Positions 1-6,524 of a stretch of DNA of 7,999 bases are shown here, in pieces. This DNA is from JBKHBQ01 sp046542305 (GTDB lineage Bacteria > Bacteroidota > Bacteroidia > Bacteroidales > 4484-276). Position numbers and translations under genes: made by a program. Below the pieces are notes generated by a model. The model made no database searches. It was not told the origin of the DNA and saw only the letters and a list, made by a program, of their open reading frames with translations. The stretch's first letter is position 1, and every line of letters begins with the position of its first letter. The stretch spans positions 1-7,999 of the forward strand of contig JBKHBQ010000185.1 in NCBI GenBank assembly GCA_046542305.1, given 5' to 3'.

Positions 1-2076
1 ACGGATAAAATCCTGTATCTGAACCTTTCTGAAAATGCAATCCTTGAAAAAGATGTACCGCAACTGATGAAGGAGAAATTTATCGGTGGCCGCGGATATG
101 GACTGAAACTGCTGTGGGATGCCACAAAACCCGATACCAAATGGAACGATCCTGAAAACGAGATCAATATTTCCTCCGGGCCTATCGGCGGAATTACCCA
201 GTATTCCGGAACAGGAAAATCCATCTGCGTTTCATTGTCTCCCCAAACCGACATTCCGATCGACAGCAATGTGGGTGGATTCTTTGGTCCTTTCCTGAAA
301 TTTGCCGGATTCGATGCCATCGAAATCCAGGGCAAAGCCGACAAGGATGTGATCATCTACATCGATGGCGTGAACCACAGGGTGGAAATCAACGAAGCAC
401 CCTACATCGACGTTAAGGACAGCCACATTTTGGGCGAGGTGCTTACCGACATGTATGCCGACGACGATAAAGACAAGAAAAACATCGGCGTGGTGGCTAC
501 AGGTTCGGCTGCCGATCATTCCAATATCGGAATGCTCAACTTCACCTTCTACGATCCAAAGCGAAAACTGGTCCGACTGAAGCAGGCCGGCCGCGGTGGA
601 ATCGGAACTGTATTCCGCGATAAAAAGATTAAAGCCATCGTGTGCAAAATCCCGGGCGTTAAAGGTAACCTGAACAATGTAGTGGATCTGCAGGCGATTA
701 TGGAACGCGGTAAGCGGTTCAACAAGGAAATGCGTGAGCTCGACGATTCACAGGCTGAAATGCGCACAAAAGGCACGGCACACCTGGTGAACATCATGAA
801 CGACTACGATCTGCTTCCCGTAAATAATTACAAATACGGCAGCCATCCCAATGCCGATCGCATTCACTCTGAAGTCTGGAAGTCAAAATTTACCCAGGGC
901 ATCCCCGACGGCTGCTGGATCGGATGCAACATGGCCTGCGCCAAAGGTGTGGATGAATTCCAATTAAGCACCGGACCGTACAAAGGGCAAAAGGTAATTG
1001 TGGACGGACCTGAATATGAAAACGCTGGGGGTCTTGGATCGAACTGTGGTATTTTCGATCCCGACTACATCATCGAAGCCAATTTTTATTGCGATACCTA
1101 CGGCATCTGCACCATTACCTGGGGAACCATTGTTGCCTTCGTGATGGAATGCTACGAAGCAGGTATTCTTAATAAAGAACGTACCGGCGGGCTGGAACTT
1201 AATTTCGGCAATGCCGATGCCGCCATGGAACTGATGCATCAGCTTTCCCGCGGCGAAGGATTCGGCGTAACCGCCGGCCTTGGTATCCGCAAGATGAAAG
1301 AAATATTTATCGAAAAAGGCTGGGGTGACCCGAAATTCCTGCAGGATATCGGCATGGAAGTAAAAGGTCTTGAATATTCTGAATACGTATCCAAGGAATC
1401 GCTGGCGCAGCAGGGCGGATTTGCTATGACCAACAAAGGCCCTCAGCACGACGAAGCCTGGCTGATCTTTATGGATATGGTGAATAACCAGATTCCCACC
1501 TTCGAAGACAAAGCCGAAGCATTGCACTATTTCCCGATGTTCCGCACCTGGTTTGGGCTGGTGGGATTGTGTAAGCTTCCGTGGAATGATGTGGAGCCCG
1601 AAAACAATGCCGAAACCGATGAACCGGCCAAAGTGCCCGAGCATGTTGATAACTATGTGACCATCTTCAAGGCTGTTACCGGTTTGCCATTCGACAAGGA
1701 AGAAATGATCCGCCAGAGTGAAAGGGTTTACAACTTCCAGCGTATCTTCAACCTGAGACGCGGATATGGCCGCCGTGTGCATGATGCACAGCCGTATCGC
1801 GCCGCCGGACCTGTAACCATCGAAGAGTACGAATCGAGGTTCGAACGCTATGATAAGCAGTTGAAAGACACCCTCGGCGTGGATCCCGCCGGAAAATCCA
1901 CCGAAGAAAAAATGGCCATTCTCCGCAAATACCGCGAGGAACAGTACGAACACCTGATCAATGCAGTTTACCTGCGCAGAGGATGGACCAACGAAGGTGT
2001 CCCGAAAATCGAACACCTCAAAAATATCGGCATGGATTTGCCCGAACTTATCGAGGTAGTGAAAGATTATCAGTAA
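1..2076 (+). CDS. Aldehyde ferredoxin oxidoreductase (AOR) family tungsten enzyme, 5' end cut by window
   Basis: The frame is open from base 1 and reads TDKILYLNLSE before the first ATG at 67. This is the normal N-terminal strand of AOR proteins, so the true start lies just outside the window and only a few residues are missing. The 691 visible codons exceed the roughly 600 of archaeal AOR and resemble longer bacterial members. The family oxidises aldehydes (or handles related substrates) with a tungstopterin and one [4Fe-4S] cluster, passing electrons to ferredoxin, in the cytoplasm. Visible motifs: GGRGYG (85-102) and GRGGIG (589-606) of the pterin-binding N-terminal domain; a Cys cluster with codons at 913, 925 and 937; PEYE (1009-1020) and a His at 1447, matching active-site regions; DTYGIC (1093-1110); and the distal Cys at 1570. 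The first Cys spacing and the second pterin motif are atypical. The substrate cannot be told. No partner subunit is visible; upstream genes are outside the window. Confidence 0.93.
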   Translation, partial: TDKILYLNLSENAILEKDVPQLMKEKFIGGRGYGLKLLWDATKPDTKWNDPENEINISSGPIGGITQYSGTGKSICVSLSPQTDIPIDSNVGGFFGPFLKFAGFDAIEIQGKADKDVIIYIDGVNHRVEINEAPYIDVKDSHILGEVLTDMYADDDKDKKNIGVVATGSAADHSNIGMLNFTFYDPKRKLVRLKQAGRGGIGTVFRDKKIKAIVCKIPGVKGNLNNVVDLQAIMERGKRFNKEMRELDDSQAEMRTKGTAHLVNIMNDYDLLPVNNYKYGSHPNADRIHSEVWKSKFTQGIPDGCWIGCNMACAKGVDEFQLSTGPYKGQKVIVDGPEYENAGGLGSNCGIFDPDYIIEANFYCDTYGICTITWGTIVAFVMECYEAGILNKERTGGLELNFGNADAAMELMHQLSRGEGFGVTAGLGIRKMKEIFIEKGWGDPKFLQDIGMEVKGLEYSEYVSKESLAQQGGFAMTNKGPQHDEAWLIFMDMVNNQIPTFEDKAEALHYFPMFRTWFGLVGLCKLPWNDVEPENNAETDEPAKVPEHVDNYVTIFKAVTGLPFDKEEMIRQSERVYNFQRIFNLRRGYGRRVHDAQPYRAAGPVTIEEYESRFERYDKQLKDTLGVDPAGKSTEEKMAILRKYREEQYEHLINAVYLRRGWTNEGVPKIEHLKNIGMDLPELIEVVKDYQ

Positions 2077-2103
2077 AAACTGTTAACTGAAATACTATAC
2101 AGG

Positions 2104-2139
2104 AAAGGCTGTCTCAATCGGGACAGCCTTTTGTTTTTT
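2104..2139 (+). terminator. Rho-independent terminator of the AOR gene
   Basis: A 10-bp perfect stem (AAAGGCTGTC at 2104-2113 with its complement at 2122-2131) can extend by a T-G wobble and a C-G pair to leave a four-base loop AATC. A T-rich tract, broken by one G, runs from 2129 to 2139. It starts 27 bases after the AOR stop codon and is oriented for that gene. The arms are nearly identical to those of the trxB terminator on the other side of the gap. Confidence 0.9.
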
Positions 2140-2186
2140 CCTGCAGGCAAGTGCATGTTTTTCACTTGTAATCCTCTGGTGGAATT

Positions 2187-2360
2187 TTAAATATTCACAT
2201 CAAAGCGGCCATCGGTTACACGCACTTTCACCGCCTCCGGTTCTCCTTGCTGTAAGCTGAAAGTACCTTTAATTTTGTTGTCGGTGAATTCCGTGATTTC
2301 ATCCGATACGTTACCGTTCAGCATGATAGCTGCATAATCCGATGACTTACGTATTTTGGG
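2187..2360 (-). pseudogene. 3' remnant of a lost gene (C-terminal 57 codons of a probable secreted/lipoprotein-type protein)
   Basis: On the minus strand 57 codons run into a TAA at 2187-2189. The reading has protein-like composition: DYAAIMLNGNVSDEI at its start and VKVRVTDGRFDVNI at its end. The closing pattern (a 'GTFS...' strand, then '..VTDGrFDV.') resembles, from memory, the C-terminus of small secreted beta-rich Bacteroidota proteins such as the DUF6252 type; I could not check this. The frame stays open further upstream, but only through the trxB terminator (2366-2395) and into trxB in another frame, so nothing gene-like remains there. There is no credible start: the first ATG, at about 2322-2324, would give 45 residues and lacks a ribosome-binding site. 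I infer a gene truncated by deletion. The rest of the gap, 2140-2186, holds only a weak six-base inverted repeat (CAAGTG 2148-2153 and CACTTG 2163-2168) and no gene. Confidence 0.55.
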
Positions 2361-2365
2361 GATGT

Positions 2366-2395
2366 AAAAAAGGCCGTCTGAAAAAGGACAGCCTT
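2366..2395 (-). terminator. Rho-independent terminator of trxB
   Basis: Read on the minus strand, arms AAGGCTGTC (2395-2387) and GACGGCCTT (2378-2370) form a nine-pair stem with one U-G wobble and an eight-base loop. A run of T follows (A-run on the plus strand at 2366-2371). It lies 28 bases past the trxB stop. On the plus strand the wobble would become a C-A mismatch and there is no T-run, so it is directional for trxB. Confidence 0.85.
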
Positions 2396-2422
2396 CAAAT
2401 TGAAAAAAATATTTGCCTGTTG

Positions 2423-3376
2423 CTATTCCTGATCAGCCAGGAAACGTTCGGCCTCGAGAGCGGCCATACATCCTGTGCCGGCAGCGGTGACCGCCTGCCT
2501 GTAAATTTTATCCTGAATATCCCCGGCGGCAAAAACACCCGGAATATTTGTTTTGGTTGAATCGTGTGCTGTTAACAGGTAACCTGTTTCGTCCATATCC
2601 AGTTTGCCCCTGAAAAGGTCGGAATTGGGCTTGTGCCCGATGGCCACGAAAAATCCGTCTATGTCGAGGGTTTTCTGTTCTCCGGTTTTCACATTTTGGA
2701 TAATTACACCTGTAACCTTTTTTGAAAAACCTTCCTGCTCACCGATAATTTCCATGGGAACGCTATCCCAAACCATTTCGATGTTGGGAGTTTTAAATAC
2801 CCGGTTCTGCATAGTTTTGGAAGCCCTGAGTTCATCACGGCGATGGATCAGATAAACCTTCTTTACCAGTTTGGCCAGGTAGGTGGCTTCTTCGGCGGCT
2901 GTGTCGCCACCGCCAACTACGGCCACAACTTTTCCCTTGTAAAAATACCCGTCGCAGGTAGCACATGCCGACACACCATAACCATTGTATTCCTGTTCCG
3001 AGGGAAGGCCCAGCCATTTGGCGGATGCCCCTGTGGAAATAATCAGGGTTTTGGCCAGCAGTTCCTTACCATCATCGGCTTTAACCCTGAAGGGTCGTTC
3101 GCTGAAATCCACATCCACGATCTCACCCCAGCGAATATCCGTCCCGAAACGCTCGGCCTGCTTTTTCATGTCCTCCATCATTGCCGGCCCCTGCACTCCA
3201 TCGGGATAACCTGGATAGTTTTCTACTTCGGTGGTGATGGTTAGCTGTCCGCCCGGCTGCATGCCCTGATACATTACGGGATGAAGCTCTGCCCTGGCGG
3301 CATAGATTGCTGCGGTGTATCCGGCGGGTCCTGATCCGATAATCAGGCAATCAACTTTTTCGACTGTTTCACTCAT
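2423..3376 (-). CDS. trxB: Thioredoxin-disulfide reductase
   Basis: The 317-residue flavoprotein reduces thioredoxin with NADPH in the cytoplasm and so supplies electrons for ribonucleotide reductase, peroxiredoxins and protein disulfide reduction. All family signatures are present in order: the FAD dinucleotide motif GSGPAG (14-19), PGGQL (41-45), the redox-active pair CATC (138-141), the NADPH-binding motif GGGDTAAEEA (155-164), HRRDELRA (178-185) for the NADPH phosphate, and the second FAD motif AAGD (283-286). Length matches the usual 310-320 residues. Start is ATG with an A/T-rich leader and no clear Shine-Dalgarno site. It is the last gene of the minus-strand series and converges on the AOR gene. 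It has its own promoter with an inverted repeat inside the spacer and its own terminator, which suggests an independent transcript, perhaps redox-responsive (inference). No thioredoxin gene is nearby. Confidence 0.97.
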   Translation of the reverse strand: MSETVEKVDCLIIGSGPAGYTAAIYAARAELHPVMYQGMQPGGQLTITTEVENYPGYPDGVQGPAMMEDMKKQAERFGTDIRWGEIVDVDFSERPFRVKADDGKELLAKTLIISTGASAKWLGLPSEQEYNGYGVSACATCDGYFYKGKVVAVVGGGDTAAEEATYLAKLVKKVYLIHRRDELRASKTMQNRVFKTPNIEMVWDSVPMEIIGEQEGFSKKVTGVIIQNVKTGEQKTLDIDGFFVAIGHKPNSDLFRGKLDMDETGYLLTAHDSTKTNIPGVFAAGDIQDKIYRQAVTAAGTGCMAALEAERFLADQE

Positions 3377-3435
3377 TATTTTATAATTTTTTCAGCTTTT
3401 GAATTTTTTTGCGATTTCTTTCCGAAAAATTGTGC

Positions 3436-3468
3436 CATAAATAAATCACATTAGCACCACTAATCAAA
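3436..3468 (-). promoter_or_regulatory. Bacteroidota-type promoter of trxB
   Basis: On the minus strand TTTG (3468-3465) is followed after exactly 21 bases by TATTTATG (3443-3436). This matches the phylum's -33/-7 pattern TTTG-N19-21-TAnnTTTG with one mismatch in the -7 box. It would start transcription near 3429, giving a leader of about 50 bases before the trxB ATG. Confidence 0.6.
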
Positions 3469-3472
3469 TCAC
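3443..3472. repeat. Inverted repeat inside direct repeats, operator-like, in the trxB promoter
   Basis: ATTAG (3450-3454) and CTAAT (3460-3464) form a perfect inverted repeat around a five-base spacer. It is bracketed by two identical copies of AAATCAC (3443-3449 and 3466-3472), which lie 23 bases apart. The whole block fills the spacer between the -33 and -7 elements, where a bound regulator would affect RNA polymerase. No known regulator motif was recognised. Confidence 0.35.
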
Positions 3473-3493
3473 AGTTATTTTGTCAGCCAGGCC

Positions 3494-3516
3494 AAAAAAT
3501 GTCATAAAACCTGACA
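3494..3516 (-). terminator. Possible weak terminator after the dihydroorotate-dehydrogenase-like gene
   Basis: Read on the minus strand, TGTCA (3516-3512) and TGACA (3504-3500) can form a five-pair stem with a seven-base loop, followed by TTTTTT (3499-3494). The stem is short and A/T-rich, so termination would be inefficient. A third copy of the pentamer lies at 3481-3485, so these repeats could instead have another role. Confidence 0.3.
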
Positions 3517-3549
3517 AAAAAGATGAATCAGATTTTGCATGTGGCACTC

Positions 3550-4545
3550 TTACTCATAAATAAAATGCCTGAAACTCTTCATAAACTGAAGCCTTTCGTA
3601 GGCGGCCGGATTGCTGCTGCGAGCCTGGCTCAGTTTTCCCCGGAAATCGGAAATGCTGCTGTAGCCTTCGTGGTCCATCCAGCGTTTCAGGTCGTCGAGT
3701 ATCTGAGAAATATATTCCACGCCATGCTTGTACAGCGTAGACACCACCTGAACGGTATCGGCACCGGCCAGCAACTGCCTGATGAAAGCCTCGCCATCAT
3801 GAACACCTGTTGATGCGGCAAGGTCGCAGTTTACGCGGTCGGCCATTACGGCAATCCAGCGTAGCGACGTCGACAGGTCGGAAGGATGGCTGAGCACATT
3901 TGTGGATACCACCTGATAGGTTTCCAGGTTGAAATCAGGGCTGTAGAAACGGTTGAAAAGGGTAAGTCCTTTAATTCCGGTATTCGACAGCTTCTGGATC
4001 ATCTGCCCGAGATTGGAGGCATAATAGCTGATCTTTAGCAGCACCGGCAATTTTGTTACCTTCAGCACTTCTTCCACAATCTCGAAATAAAGCTGTTCGT
4101 TTTCGGCTGCCGAGCGTTCGAAATCTGTAGGTAAGATAAACAGGTTCAGCTCGAGAGCGTCGGCGCCAGCATTTTCAATTTCTTTGGCGAAATGGGTCCA
4201 TTTCTGGCTGGTTACGCAATTGATGCTTGCTATCACCGGAATGTGGAGGTTTGCTTTTGCATCTTTCACCAGTCCGAGGTACTTTCTGAGGCTGTCCTCA
4301 TCATCTTCCTGATCCATGTAATCGAAAGTTTCGGGATACATGAACGGGCGTCCGGTCATCCGATGCATGGCTTCTTGCATTTCGGCAATGATCTCTTCCT
4401 CAAACAGGGATTTCAGCACCACGGCGCCTGCACCTGCCTTCTCGATTTCCTTCAGCTTTTTCACGTCATCAGTTAGACCTGAACTACCCACGATCAGGGG
4501 ATTTTTGAGGTTCAGACCCAGGAATACCGTATTAAGATCTACCAT
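3550..4545 (-). CDS. Dihydroorotate dehydrogenase-like FMN protein lacking the usual catalytic base
   Basis: The 331 residues form a TIM-barrel flavoprotein related to class 1 dihydroorotate dehydrogenase. Supporting features: the N-terminal strand FLGLNLKNPLIVGSSGLT (8-25), a Lys in VVLKS (45) and one in LLKISYY (171) at the expected FMN-contacting places, and a C-terminal phosphate-binding part ASTGVHDGEAF followed by GADTVQVVSTLYKHG. The active-site loop differs. True PyrD has an N-L-S-C-P-N-like stretch with catalytic Cys (class 1) or Ser (class 2). Here it reads N134-L-F-I-L-P, with Ile at 137. It is therefore unlikely to make orotate by the usual mechanism and fits the broad group named 'dihydroorotate dehydrogenase-like protein', whose substrate I do not know. 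Start is ATG. The gap to trmB upstream is 141 bases and to trxB downstream 173, so operon membership is uncertain. Confidence 0.88.
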   Translation of the reverse strand: MVDLNTVFLGLNLKNPLIVGSSGLTDDVKKLKEIEKAGAGAVVLKSLFEEEIIAEMQEAMHRMTGRPFMYPETFDYMDQEDDEDSLRKYLGLVKDAKANLHIPVIASINCVTSQKWTHFAKEIENAGADALELNLFILPTDFERSAAENEQLYFEIVEEVLKVTKLPVLLKISYYASNLGQMIQKLSNTGIKGLTLFNRFYSPDFNLETYQVVSTNVLSHPSDLSTSLRWIAVMADRVNCDLAASTGVHDGEAFIRQLLAGADTVQVVSTLYKHGVEYISQILDDLKRWMDHEGYSSISDFRGKLSQARSSNPAAYERLQFMKSFRHFIYE

Positions 4546-4624
4546 AAAACAGATATTTTTAATTGTTAAACATTTTCGGTCAAGGCAAGCGATGTGCTTT
4601 ATTAACTCACTAAATACGAATGTT

Positions 4625-4632
4625 CAAAAGTA
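4625..4632 (-). promoter_or_regulatory. Possible -7 box for the dihydroorotate-dehydrogenase-like gene
   Basis: On the minus strand TACTTTTG (4632-4625) matches the Bacteroidota -7 pattern TAnnTTTG exactly and lies 80 bases upstream of the ATG, in the 141-base gap after trmB. No TTTG is found 19-21 bases further upstream, so only half of the promoter is supported. Confidence 0.3.
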
Positions 4633-4686
4633 AAATCTTTTGGCGAAGCGGCTGGGCAGGCCAGTGTTAAGAATCATTAAATGTTG

Positions 4687-5358
4687 TTAGCAAAGCCTGA
4701 AACGCAGGTATTTGATCTTGTCGCCCTGCTCACGAAAAATCTCTTCGTAATGGGTGCGTATATCCACCACATCGTCGCCGCCGGGATTTTTATCCACATC
4801 CCACGAATGGAAGATAAGCGGCAGGTTCTGCTCTTCTATTACCGAAAGGGTATATTCGAAAAAAAGACTGTTGTCGGTTTTCAGGTGAACGATACAGCCG
4901 GGGGCGGCAATTCTTCGGTAGCGATCAAGAAACAGAGGCGAAGTAAGACGTTTTTTAGTGCGTGGCTTATTGGGCTGGGGGTCGGGGAATGTGATCCAGA
5001 TTTCATTTACTTCATCATTTCCGAAGATATATTCGATCTGTTCGATGCGGGTTCGCACAAAGGCTACATTTTGCATCTTCAGTTCATGTGAAGATTTGGC
5101 GCCACGCCACATGCGGGCGCCTTTCAAGTCGATGCCGATAAAATTTTTCTCAGGATATTTCCGGCCGAGTCCTACAGTAAATTCTCCCTTGCCGCATCCG
5201 AGTTCGAGCACGAGCGGATTTTCATTCTTAAAAAAACCTTCTTTCCAGCGGCCTTTCCATTTATAGCCGCCGGCAATGTCGCTGAAAGCAGGCTGAAAAA
5301 AATGCGGGAAAGTTTCGTTTTCGGCAAATCGCTGAATCTTCCTTTTCGGCACGATCAA
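4687..5358 (-). CDS. trmB: tRNA (guanine(46)-N7)-methyltransferase
   Basis: The 223-residue protein methylates G46 in the variable loop of tRNA using S-adenosylmethionine. The sequence shows the SAM-binding motif LELGCGKGEFT (51-61), the acidic end of the second strand GIDLKG, the family hallmark ITFPDPQPNKPRTKKRL, LKTDN after the central strand, and THYEE near the C-terminus, all in the normal order. Length is normal for Bacteroidota TrmB. No ATG is available: the frame reads back to a TGA with only TTG (5358-5356) and GTG (5352-5350) as starts before the conserved RKIQRFAENETFP. I give the TTG, but the GTG two codons later is equally possible. It lies 28 bases downstream of the HU/SPOR gene, most likely in the same transcript. 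There is no obvious terminator after it. Confidence 0.96.
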   Translation of the reverse strand: MIVPKRKIQRFAENETFPHFFQPAFSDIAGGYKWKGRWKEGFFKNENPLVLELGCGKGEFTVGLGRKYPEKNFIGIDLKGARMWRGAKSSHELKMQNVAFVRTRIEQIEYIFGNDEVNEIWITFPDPQPNKPRTKKRLTSPLFLDRYRRIAAPGCIVHLKTDNSLFFEYTLSVIEEQNLPLIFHSWDVDKNPGGDDVVDIRTHYEEIFREQGDKIKYLRFRLC

Positions 5359-5386
5359 GTAAATTTTAAAAGGTCAACCGGGAGGA

Positions 5387-6466
5387 TTACTGTCTTAAAA
5401 GCCACACATTGGGATTATAAAGCTCGCGAACTTTTCGCAGTTCGTTCAATGCATCCACCTTGCTGACGAAAGCTGCGATACTCACCCGGTAATATCCGTT
5501 GGATGCCTGCCCGATCACTTCAGGCATGTAACCGCCGTTCCGGTAGGTGTCCATCAGCTTTTCCGCATTTTCTATTTCAGCAAACGAGCCGGCAATCAGA
5601 TGGTATTTTTCCACAACGACCGGTTCTTGTTCAATGATGGTCTCAGGTTCCGGTGTTGTTTCAGGCTCCATAGGCTGAGGCTGGTACTCCAAAGTTTTTT
5701 CCTGCGAAGGATCCGAAATTCCGGCGGCAGATTCATGGATTTCATCAACTGTCTTTTCTTCCGCGGTTTGCTGAGGCATGATTGTCAGCAGGGTTTCATC
5801 GTGCTGCCGGGGTGGTTTAACAGGAATTGTTTGCTCCTGATTCGTTCCGAAAGACGGCAGCAGGCTCATTTCGCTGGTAAAGACCTGTTTTACCTGATTC
5901 ATGTTGAGCGCAATAAGCCCCACAAGCAAAATGGAAGGAATCCCGACCATGGACCATCTGGCCATTCGTTGGCCTTTAGGTGCAGTGGTTCGGGGTTTAC
6001 GGTCGCGGAATGCCGGCACCGCCGACTGATGAACCGGCTGCCTGCTGCGGATCACCGGCGGGGATACCAGGCCTGTCAGGCCGTATGCCGATTTCAGATG
6101 GTTTACGCGATAATCCTGATCAAACTGGATATTTCCCTCCTCATCCAGATGAAAAACTCCGATCTGTTCCATTCGCACCCGGGTGCCATCGTTCAGCGCG
6201 CTGAGTATTTGCTTGACAAAAACACCAATCTCCAGGAGGGCTGCTTCGTAGGCAACGTTTTCGCGGCGAACGATCTCATTGGCCAAAAGGCCGTCATTGT
6301 TCTGCAACTCCCTGTTGAACAAAATGGTTTTGGATGGCGGATAAAACTGATGCTGTACCGGATGAATTTTTGCGGGGCGATAACTACAAACGAATCCGCC
6401 CAGCCCCGGAATGATCACGCAGTCGTGACTAAGCAATAAATCGTTGATGTACCGGGCAATATGCAT
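5387..6466 (-). CDS. CCDC81-like HU-domain membrane protein with C-terminal SPOR domain
   Basis: The 359-residue protein has four parts. Residues 1-130 match the paired CCDC81-like prokaryotic HU domains, relatives of the DNA-bending protein HU: the start MHIARYINDLLLSHDCVIIP, then GLGGF (21-25), FNREL and NDGLLANEI, and RMEQIGVFHLDEEG in the second domain. A basic stretch (about 140-170) precedes one membrane helix (about 171-189, SMVGIPSILLVGLIALNM). A Pro/Glu-rich linker (about 190-285, with PEPETTPEPE) leads to a SPOR domain (about 286-359, YHLIAGSFAEIENAEKL to NPNVWLLRQ). SPOR domains bind glycan strands of septal peptidoglycan stripped of stem peptides. The basic region before the helix suggests HU part in the cytoplasm and SPOR in the periplasm. 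A link between nucleoid or cytoplasmic partners and the division septum is inferred. Start is ATG, 58 bases after kdsB, with trmB 28 bases downstream. Confidence 0.9.
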   Translation of the reverse strand: MHIARYINDLLLSHDCVIIPGLGGFVCSYRPAKIHPVQHQFYPPSKTILFNRELQNNDGLLANEIVRRENVAYEAALLEIGVFVKQILSALNDGTRVRMEQIGVFHLDEEGNIQFDQDYRVNHLKSAYGLTGLVSPPVIRSRQPVHQSAVPAFRDRKPRTTAPKGQRMARWSMVGIPSILLVGLIALNMNQVKQVFTSEMSLLPSFGTNQEQTIPVKPPRQHDETLLTIMPQQTAEEKTVDEIHESAAGISDPSQEKTLEYQPQPMEPETTPEPETIIEQEPVVVEKYHLIAGSFAEIENAEKLMDTYRNGGYMPEVIGQASNGYYRVSIAAFVSKVDALNELRKVRELYNPNVWLLRQ

Positions 6467-6524
6467 TGTTTCTGTTTCTTTTAATTTCGACCTGCTAAGT
6501 TAATATAATCTCTTCCCGTGCTGA

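Noticed and set aside
964..2016. A 350-codon open frame on the minus strand inside the AOR gene
   Set aside because: It is an exact antisense shadow of a strongly conserved coding frame, with no recognisable motif and a Cys/Phe/His-rich composition typical of such shadows.
2148..2168. Inverted repeat CAAGTG/CACTTG as a terminator for the remnant gene
   Set aside because: Six weak pairs with a nine-base loop and no T-run on the minus strand; it may be chance.
2342..2560. A 72-codon plus-strand open frame starting in the trxB-AOR gap
   Set aside because: It runs through the trxB terminator and into the antisense of trxB, has no start context, and reads like low-quality shadow sequence.
3523..3813. 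A 96-codon plus-strand open frame near the dihydroorotate-dehydrogenase-like gene
   Set aside because: Almost all of it is antisense to the conserved C-terminal part of that gene, and it shows no independent protein signature.
4640..4665. GC-rich patch (GGC/GCC repeats) after trmB as a possible terminator
   Set aside because: Only three or four pairs can form and no T-run follows on the minus strand.
5600..6439. A 279-codon open frame on the plus strand opposite the HU/SPOR gene
   Set aside because: The minus-strand reading has clear HU, membrane and SPOR parts; the plus reading has no domain and an unnatural Arg/His/Cys/Phe-rich composition.
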